DNA from: Myxococcales bacterium
GTDB taxonomy: Bacteria; Lernaellota; Lernaellaia; Lernaellales; Lernaellaceae
Direction: 5' to 3'
Assembly: GCA_012517325.1 (NCBI GenBank)
Contig: JAAYVF010000092.1
Coordinates: 1-42,526 of the forward strand
DNA length: 42,526 nucleotides
The position numbers and the translations under genes were made by a program. Positions 1 through 8,300 of the stretch are shown one piece after another. The notes beneath the pieces were generated by a model. That model was not told where the DNA came from. It made no database searches and saw nothing but the letters and a program-made list of their open reading frames with translations. Position 1 is the stretch's first letter. The number at the start of each line of letters is the position of its first letter.

Positions 1-1
1 C

Positions 2-265
2 GGAGGGCGGGCCGGAAGAAGTGGCTTGGTGATCTACTCCGACGAATACGGCCCCAATCCCGAACTTACCGGAACAAGCCCAATCGACGGCAGTTTCTGG
101 ATTCTCGGCTATCCCGTATCAAGTTCTCCGACCAGCGCCACTGTCACCCTGACGGACGGCATCACTTCTCCGTGGAGAGGAATGACCGTTTACGCCAACG
201 CGGTCAATATCCTCTATACAGAGCCGTTCGGAGGCCCGACAAACCCCGGCTGTTCCGAGGAATAA
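2..265 (+). CDS. C-terminal fragment of an unidentified protein (enters from the left edge)
   Basis: The reading frame is open from the first bases of the window to a TAA at 263-265, giving about 87 residues. It has no convincing internal start with a ribosome binding site: a TTG at 26 is possible but has no Shine-Dalgarno sequence. The sequence is rich in Gly, Pro, Ser, Thr and aromatic residues and looks like beta-sandwich or secreted-protein sequence (stretches such as SATVTLTDG). It ends close to a Cys in NPGCSEE. I do not recognise a family. It is most likely the end of a larger exported protein whose body lies upstream of the window. Confidence 0.5.
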   Translation, partial: GGRAGRSGLVIYSDEYGPNPELTGTSPIDGSFWILGYPVSSSPTSATVTLTDGITSPWRGMTVYANAVNILYTEPFGGPTNPGCSEE

Positions 266-270
266 TTTAT

Positions 271-353
271 ACCGGCTGAACCGAATCGAGCGGCCGGGGG
301 GCCAGCGCCTCTCGGCCGCTTTGATAGCGCTTGAATAGCCTCATTCAGCCGGC
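271..353. repeat. Nested inverted repeats between two convergent genes
   Basis: CCGGCTGAA at 272-280 is exactly complementary to TTCAGCCGG at 344-352. Inside it, AGCGGCCG at 289-296 is exactly complementary to CGGCCGCT at 313-320. The two stems are nested and could form one long interrupted hairpin in RNA from either strand. The element lies just after the stop of the fragment at the left edge and before the 3' end of the minus-strand hydrolase gene. It could therefore be a transcription terminator for either side, although no long T tract follows. The rest of 266-455 shows no gene. Confidence 0.5.
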
Positions 354-455
354 AATCGTTAAAATTGGGAAATGACGAATGATGACCATGCGTCAAGAAG
401 CATTATCTCTTCGGAAGACCTTGCCATTATCGGCATAAAAACCAGTGAACGCCGC

Positions 456-1346
456 TCAATCCAGTTTGAATTTGGGTAGGTGGTCGCGGAAGAAGCGCTC
501 CAGGCGGAGGTTGATGATTTCGGGATACTCGACCACGGTGTAGTGCGTGCCGTTGGGAACCACGAACAATTCGGCGTCCTTGATGCGATCCGTCATGAGT
601 TGGGCGGTAGCCAGTGGCGTCATCAGATCCTTGGTGCCGGCCGTGATCAGCGTCGGCACGGCGACCTCCGGCAGATAGGGCGTGGCGTCGTGCTCGTTGA
701 CCAGCAGCATCATCCGCCAGTAAACCGGGAAATCCAGCGAGGCGAACCCCGCCACCATCTCGCCGAAGAAGTCGTCGTTGGCGGTAAAGATCTGCATTTT
801 ACGCATGACCGGAAGCGTCCAGGATTGTTGGAGGAGCCAGGCGAAAAGTTCCGCCGGCGCCTGCCCCAGCAGCGAAGCGAACTTCAACACCGAAACCGCC
901 AGCTTTTCGAAGCCCGGGACGCCGTAGGCGGTCGACAGCAGGTGCCCCGGCGCGCCGTTGATGAGGACTAGCAATTTCACGCGGTCGGGACGTTGGTGAT
1001 AGGCTTCGAGCGAAATCTGTACGCCCATCGACCAGCCGCCCAGCACGAAACGTTTCATGCCGAAGTGATCGGCCAGCGCGAACAGGTCGGCGGCGTGGTC
1101 CTCGATCCGCAGCTTGTCCCAATCGGCCGGCGTCCCCGAGGAATAATTGCCGCGCGCTTCCCAGGTCAAAATCCGGCAGGCCCGGCCGAAGCGTTCGGCG
1201 ACGTATTTCCAGGTGATCAGCGGCGTGCCCAGGCCCGGCGCGATGATCCAGTCGACGGGTCCGTCGCCGTAAAGGCAGGCGGTCAGCGGCGTGCCGTCGT
1301 GTCCCGGCACGACGACTTTTTGCACGGGGGCGTATATCTCGGCCAT
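456..1346 (-). CDS. Alpha/beta hydrolase
   Basis: The product is a 296-residue single-domain alpha/beta hydrolase. The nucleophile elbow is GWSMG with Ser106. The acid is probably Asp240 in AGTKD and the base His268 in PNGTHY, which is the usual order and spacing for the fold. GLGTPLITW near residues 38-46 supplies the oxyanion-hole segment. There is no signal peptide, so it should act in the cytoplasm. The substrate cannot be told from the sequence; esterase, lactonase and C-C hydrolase activities all occur in this family. The ATG at 1346 is preceded by only a weak GAG-type ribosome binding site. The gene lies 55 bp after the AAA ATPase gene on the same strand, so it may be the third gene of that operon, though nothing in the sequence ties their functions together. 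Confidence 0.85.
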   Translation of the reverse strand: MAEIYAPVQKVVVPGHDGTPLTACLYGDGPVDWIIAPGLGTPLITWKYVAERFGRACRILTWEARGNYSSGTPADWDKLRIEDHAADLFALADHFGMKRFVLGGWSMGVQISLEAYHQRPDRVKLLVLINGAPGHLLSTAYGVPGFEKLAVSVLKFASLLGQAPAELFAWLLQQSWTLPVMRKMQIFTANDDFFGEMVAGFASLDFPVYWRMMLLVNEHDATPYLPEVAVPTLITAGTKDLMTPLATAQLMTDRIKDAELFVVPNGTHYTVVEYPEIINLRLERFFRDHLPKFKLD

Positions 1347-1401
1347 GTGTCACTCGCGTTCGCTGGTCGCCGGGGACGCCGCGCGGCCGTCCCGCGGCGC
1401 C

Positions 1402-2337
1402 TCATTTTTTATCGAGAAAGCCCAGCAGTTTGTTCAGATCGACTTCCTGCCACTCGTCCTTGCTCTTCCGGCCGGGCTTGACCGGCCGGTGGCCGAGGAT
1501 GTCGGCGAGCGGATCGGGCTGGCTTTCCTGAAGATTCAGCTCCGCGGCGACCTTGTCGAGCATCGCCACGGTCAGAGTCCGGGTCTTTTGCAGAAAGCCC
1601 TCGAGCAGGAGGTTGTCGGCCAGCGCGTTGAGCACCCGCGGCGATCCCTGGCCGTGAAAATGCAGCCGCGCCGCCACGTCGGGCGGGATGAGGCCTTTCT
1701 TGCCGCCGGCGACGTTGACGCGGTGAGCCAGGTAAGCCAGGGTATCGGCCTCGTCGTACCGTTGCAGGTTGACCCGCAAGGCGACGCGCTGGCGCAGCGG
1801 TTCGTCCAGTTGCAGATTTTCCTCGACCTCGGGCAGGCCGAAGAACACGAAATTGATCAGCTTGCGGCCCTGCGCCTCGATGTTGAGCAGGCCGCGGAAT
1901 TCCTCCATCAACTCGCGCGTGCCGAACATTTGCGCTTCGTCGATGAGCAGCGCGACGATCTGCCCCTTTTCGTCGATGATCCGCAGGCGGTCGTAGATCT
2001 GGCCGAGGACCTCCAGCTTGTTGTGCTTGGGGTGTTCGACGCCGAGCAGTTGGGCAAAGCGATGCAGCAGCCAGTCGGCGGTCACCTCGGAATGGATGAC
2101 GATCAGCAGCGCTTTGTGGAAGCGCGTTTCGTCGAGGCTTTCGAACAGGCGGCGGGAGAGCGTCGTTTTGCCCGCGCCGATTTCGCCGATGACCAGACTC
2201 AGGCCCCGGCGCTGTTCGAGGGCGAAGCGCAGCTTGTTCAGGGCGGTTTCGTGCGAACGGCCGTTCCAGAAGAAGATCGGGTCCGGCACGTTGGAAAACG
2301 GCTCGCGCTGCAAGCCGTAGAAATCAAGATAGCTCAT
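1402..2337 (-). CDS. ExeA/GspA-type AAA ATPase without a peptidoglycan-binding domain
   Basis: The product is a 311-residue AAA ATPase. The N-terminus MSYLDFYGLQREPF matches the typical opening of ExeA/GspA proteins (YxxFYGLxxxPF). Walker A is GEIGAGKT at about 51-58 and Walker B is LIDEAQ at 131-136. A sensor-like segment follows (FFGLPEVEENL), then a helical lid with GSPRVLNALADN. True ExeA proteins have a transmembrane helix and a C-terminal peptidoglycan-binding domain. Both are missing here, and the protein ends in a short charged tail, so it is probably a cytosolic ATPase. The start ATG at 2337 overlaps the stop of the giant TPR gene (TGATG), which indicates translational coupling and probably a physical complex. 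Related ATPases work in secretin assembly, transposition and exopolysaccharide export. Which of these applies here is open. Confidence 0.85.
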   Translation of the reverse strand: MSYLDFYGLQREPFSNVPDPIFFWNGRSHETALNKLRFALEQRRGLSLVIGEIGAGKTTLSRRLFESLDETRFHKALLIVIHSEVTADWLLHRFAQLLGVEHPKHNKLEVLGQIYDRLRIIDEKGQIVALLIDEAQMFGTRELMEEFRGLLNIEAQGRKLINFVFFGLPEVEENLQLDEPLRQRVALRVNLQRYDEADTLAYLAHRVNVAGGKKGLIPPDVAARLHFHGQGSPRVLNALADNLLLEGFLQKTRTLTVAMLDKVAAELNLQESQPDPLADILGHRPVKPGRKSKDEWQEVDLNKLLGFLDKK

Positions 2338-5300
2338 CAAACATACCCGATATTGTCGTCGCCGCCCTTTTTGCCGCGGCCTTTCGAGCACTCGGCGATT
2401 TCCGCCTTGGCGCCGCGGTAATTGCTGGATTTCTTGTCGACCTCGACGAACAGCGCCTTGGCTTCCTTGAAGTTCCCTTGCTTCTTGAGCGCCACCGCCA
2501 ATTCGAAGGTCAAATCCAGTTGCACTTGCTCGTCCTCGCCGCCGGATTGCCTGGCGGTTTCGAGGTATTCGACGGCCATGTCGTATTTGCCCAGGCTGGA
2601 ATAGCACTGGCCGAGTTCGTAATTGACCTCGAAGGTCAACGAGCCGTCGTCCTTGGTCAGCGCCTTTTCGAATTCGGCGATGGCCTCCTCGATTTGGTCC
2701 ATTTCGCGGAACGCGATGCCCAATTCGTAATGCGTCTGCGCCGAGCTGGAGGACCGCATGTCGTCCGGCAGGCTGGACACGAAGGATTTGAACACGTCGC
2801 CGTTGGTGTCCGCCGCGGCGGCTTCCTTTTCGCCCGTGCCCAGGTCGTCGATCAGGTCGGCGAGCATGTCGCCGCCGGCCGGCGCTTCCTTCGCCTTGCC
2901 GGTTTCGGCAAAGCCGAAAATTTCATCGAGCAGATCGGGCGCCGCGGCCGATTTCACCGCCGGCTCCGCCGGCATCGCGCCGCCTTCGAGTTCGTTGATC
3001 AGCTCGGCCATCAAATCGTCGCCGGTTTCGGCGAACACTTCGCGCACGGGTTCGGCCTTGGCTTCGGCCAACCGGTCCGCGGCGCTCTCCGCCGCCACGC
3101 TCTCGCCTTCCACCTCGGCGATCGCCTCGGCCCTGGCCTCGGCGAGCGGCAAGGTTTCGTCCGGCGTGCTTTCGGTGAACGGCCGGAACTCTTCCAGAAT
3201 GCGGCTGGGCGTCTCCGCGGCTTTCGCCTGGCTCGCGCTGGTGGTCATGAACTCGTCAGGCGAAATTTCCGCGGTGGTGAACAGCGTTTCCTTGGCGGCC
3301 TTTTCCTGCGCCGCTTTTTTCTCGGCGAAGATGTCGGAGGTGCCGTAGACGATCCCTTCGACCAGATCAACCTTTTCCCGTTGGGCCGGTTCCGCTTTCT
3401 CCACCGGTTCGGCGACGCCGGTGCTGCTCAACAAGCCATCGAGCGCCTCGACGAATTCTTCCTCGGCCGGCTTGCTCTCGAACAGTTCGGCTTCGAGATC
3501 CGCCGCCTCGGCGGCCAGGGCGGCGTCGACTTCCTTGGCGCCTTCCTCGGGGAACAAATCTTCTTCCGCCGGGACGGGTTCGGTCGCTTCTTCCAGCAGG
3601 GCTTCCACCTTTTCCTCGGGAGCGACCACCACCGGTTCGGCCGGCGGTTCGGGAATCCGGAACTCCTCTTTGGCGGAGGGTGCGCCGGTTTCGCCGACAT
3701 CGCCGAAGACATCGATATCGTCGACCTCGGCAGCGGGGGCTTCGGCGAAGACGTCCTCTTCGACCGCATCGGCGACGTCGGCGGTTTTTTCCGCCTCGGA
3801 CTGGATTTGTTCGGCTTCGCCCCAATTGATGTCGATCTCTTCGTCGCTGGCCACGGAGGTTTCATCCAACTGCTGCAGCGTGAAGACATCGTCGGCGATC
3901 GGTTCTTCCATGCCTTCGGCCGGCGCCACGGCGGGCGCGGTCTCGACGTGCAGGGACGCGAGGCGGGATTTCGCTTCCGGATCGTCGGGCCGGATGACCA
4001 GGATCTGCTTGAGCGATTGAACGGCGCCGTTGTGATCGCCCATCGCCAGCGCTTCCTCGGAGCGGGCCAACAGGTCGGCGACTTTTTCCTCGTCGGTGAC
4101 GCCGGCCTTGAAGAGGTCGAAGACCTTTTCCTTGGCGACGGCGTTGGTCGGATCCAACTCGAGGATTTCGCGCAGATGCTTTTCCGCGGCGCGGCGCTTT
4201 TTCGCGGCGAGTTCGATGCTATACAGGGTGAAGAGCGTTTCGATGGCGCGGTCGCGTTGTCCGACCTCGAGGTATGCGTCCTTCAGGCGGCGCTGCACCG
4301 GTTCGTTGTCGGCCTGGAGCCCGGCGGCTTCGCGGAGGATATCGATCGCCTCGGCGGTCCGACCTTCGGCGATGCCTTGATCGGCCAATTCGAGCAGTTG
4401 AATGATCGCCTTGCCCGGTTGGCCGGAGGCTTCGTAAAGCGTGATCAGTTCCCGCCGCAGGGCGCCGTCTTCCGGCTGCAACTGCAGCATTTCGTTGAGC
4501 GCGTCTTCCACGTCGTCGGTTCCGCCGGCGGCCTTGGCGGCCTCGGCCAGGAAGCGCAACTGTTCGACGGCTTCGGCGGGCCGGTTCGCCTCGATATAGA
4601 GGTTCTTCAGACGGCGGCGCGCCTTGGCGTTTTGCGCGTCGAAGGACAACACTTGCCCGTAACGCCGGATTGCCTCGTCGACCTCGCCGTCCTTGCGGGC
4701 CGCGTCGGCCAGAATCATCGCCTGCGTGGCGGCGTCGCCGGTCCGCTCATGGGCGGCAAACAGGTCGATCAAGGCATCGCGAGTTTCGCGATCCTCGGCG
4801 TTCGCGGCCAGGATATCGTTGTAATACCCGATCGCCCGGTTCAGATCGCCGCGCTCGGCGGCCAGTTGCGCCTGTTCGAGTTGCACCGCCCGGCGCGGTT
4901 CGCTGCGGCCGAACGCCGCATAAAGCGACAGCAATTCGTCGAGGGCTTTTTCGCGGTATTTTTCGAGCCCGGCGGCCTGGCGCAGAATCCGTTCGGCTTC
5001 GCCCTCCTGACCGGCGGTCTGGAGCAATTTGCCGATGGCGAACAATTCGGCCGCATAGGCCTCGTTGTCACCGCGCCGCTGATGAATATCGGCGATCCGC
5101 TGGTGCACCGCGAGACTGGCCGGATTGAGCGACAACGCTTCCTGCAAGGTCTTCTGGGCTGGTTCCCACTCGGCGGCATCGATCGCCAGGTCCGCCAACC
5201 GCAGCAACACTTCTTCGGCGCGCTCCGGCTGCCGGCTTTCTTTGTACAGATCGGCGGTGCGGCGCAGCGCCTGGCGGTTGGTCGGATCGATCTCCACGAT

Positions 5301-8300
5301 CTCCGCCAGATTCGCCAACCGGCGCGGGCCGTCCCACGCGGTCATTTTCTGATCGGCGACGAACAGCAGCGCGATGGCCTGTTCCGCCTGACCGGCCGCC
5401 AGGTAGCGTTCCTTCAGATCGCGCCTAGCCTCTTCGTTGATCTCGTCCAGATCGAGGATTTCCACGAGCGCGGCGATCGCCTTCTGCGGCTCTTCGCGCT
5501 GGTCGGCGGCGACCACCATCCGGAACAGCACTTCCACCGCCTCGGCCAGATCGGCGGTGAAGAGGTAGGAATCCTTCAGCTTCCGCAACGCGTCCGGGTG
5601 GCCGTCCCGCAGTTCCAGCACGCGTTCGTAACTGTCGCGCGCCACTTCCACGTTGCCGGCGTCGCCCTGGGCGTCGCCGAAGGACAGCAGCGTGCGGATC
5701 GCCTCTTCGGACCGGTTGGAATCCAGGTAGAGGCGGGTGATTTCGTCGACCGCCAGTTCGTTGGTCTGGTCGAGCGCCAGGATTTCCCGGAGCAGGGTTT
5801 CGGCTTCGCCGACGCGTTGCCCGGCCATCGCCAGATCGACCAGTGCGAACAGTTCGCCGACGGCTTGCTGCGAATCGCCCGCCGCCTTGTACGCGTCGAC
5901 CAGCATGCGGTGAGCCGTTTCGTGGCTCGGATCGAGTTCGAGAATCCGCTGCGCCACGCTGAGGACGACTTCGTGATCGCCGGCCGCGATGGCCGCGGCG
6001 TGGAAGCGCAAGAGTTCCTCGATCAGCGGCTGGGTTTCGCCGGTCCGCGCCAGCAGATCGACGAGTCGGTCGTGAATGGTTTCGGAGAACGGCGCGAGTT
6101 TCTGCGCCTGCCGCAAGGACCGCAGGGCGTCGCTGAGCAATTCGCGGGCGACTTGGACGCCGGCCAACTGCTCCAACGTGATCACCGCGGCCTCGGGCTG
6201 TTCGAGCATTTCCTCCAGGACGGCCCGGCTGGACAAGGCCGAAAGGTTTTCGCCGTCGAGTTCGAGGATTTGCTGGATCGACGACAGGGCGGCGGCGTAA
6301 TCGTCTTTCTTCTCGGCGGCTTCGGCCAGTTGGAACAGTTCGCGGATCGCCTGGCCGGTATCGCCGGAGGAGATGTGCACCTGGCTGAGCAGTTCGAGCG
6401 CCCGACCGTTCTCGCTTTCCAGGTCGAGGATCTGGCGCAGGTATTTTTCGGCGCGCGGGTAATCGTTTTTGCCCTGCGCCATTTCGGCCAACTGGAACAT
6501 TTCGTCGATCGCCGCGGCGCCTTCGCCACCGGCGACCAACAAATCGACCAGTTGTTCCAGCGCCTGTTCGTTGCGCGAATCGATCGCCAGCACTTCCCGG
6601 CAAAACGCCTTGGCGTCCTCGGTATCGCCCTGCCGGGTCGCGATTTCCACCAGCGCGAACAGTTGTTGAACGGCGCCGCTCTTTTCGCCGCCGGCCAGCA
6701 ACAAGGCCTTCAGATCGGACCGCGCCTCGCGATGATCCGGATTCAGCCCGATGACCTTGCGCAGGTAGTTCTCGGCCAGATCGCCGCGGTTTTCATCCTG
6801 AGACAAGGTCGCCAGATACAGGTAACGGACCACGGCGGCGTCGGTATCGCCCGCTTGCACGGCCATTTCGGCCAGGGCCAGCAAGGCGCGCCGATCTTCC
6901 GCGGCGAGCGACAACATTTCCTCGGCGTACTTCGCCGACTCGGCCAGATCGCCGGCCTGGCGGAAACGGACGACGAGGCCGTAAAGCAGATCCAGCGCCG
7001 GCTCGAGGCGGCCCAAGTCGAGGTAATAATCTTTGAGCGCCAGCACGGCCGGCAGGTGGTCGGGAGAAAGCTGGAGAATCTGGCGGTACGCTTCCTCGAC
7101 CCGCCCGACTTCCTCGGCTTGCCGGTACAGACCGGCGAGGGCCGTCAATTCGTCGATCGCGAATTCCGGCCGGTTCAATTCGAGGTACAGGTCGCGCAGC
7201 CGTTCATGGGCGACCACGTGAGCGGCGTTCACCTCGACGATCCGGCGATAATATTCGAGCGCCTTCATGAAGCGATTGGCTTCGCGCGCCTGATCGCCGA
7301 CCAGCAACAGCGATTGCACGGCGCGTTCCGGCTGCTTGGTCTCGAAATACAATTCGATCAGCCGCAACGCCGCGACTTCGTTCTCCGGATCACTGGCCAA
7401 AGCCTGATTGAGCGTGTCGATGGCGCCCGTGCGGTCGCCGCGGCGCTCCTGCAATTCGGCAACCGCCAGCAGTTCGGCGACGGCCTTGCCGACATCGCCG
7501 CGCGCCACGTAGACCCGGGCGATGCCCTGGCGCGATTCGAGGTTTTCGGGATCCAACCCGGCGATTTCGCCCCAATAGGTCAGCGATTCGTCGAGCCGAT
7601 CGGCGGCCTCGGCGGCCGCGGCCAACGCGCCGAGTTCGGCGACGGCTTTTTGCGATTGTCCCGCGTCGAGATACAAATCCTTGAGCGCGACATGCGCCTG
7701 GCGGGCTTCCGGATCGAAGGTCAGCACCTCGCGCAGGGCGTTTTCGGCTTTATCCATTTCGCCGGCGCGCCGCATGTCGTCGGCGATGTCGAAGAGGATG
7801 TCGATCGCTTCGGCCGTGCGGTCGAGGTCATGCAGAATGCTGATCTTGCGCCGCTTGGCCTGCTCGTAGCGCGGTTCCAAATCGAGCACACGGTCGAGTT
7901 GCGCCAGCGCCGCCGGCAGATCCTCCCGATCCAGCGAAGCCTTGGCGAGCAACATCATTTCGCTGATCGCCTGTTCGCGATCGCCGGTCACCAGGTAAAG
8001 CGCGCACAATTCCTCGTGCGTTTCCAGGCCGGCCGGTTCGAGGGCGAGGATTTCCTGCCAGGCCTCGATGGCCTTGGCGTGCAGGCCGCCGTCGGCCGCC
8101 TGGCGGGCGATGATCTGCAATTCCGCGATCGCCTTCTCGGTATCGCCGGCTTCGAGATACAAGTCTTTCAGATGATGATGCGCCGCCGCGTTTTCGGGCT
8201 CGAGATCCAACAGCCGCAGGAAATAAGCGATGGCCTGATCGCCCTTGCCGGCGGCCGCGAACCGATCGGCCAACCGCCGCAGCAAGTCGGCCTGCTTGTC

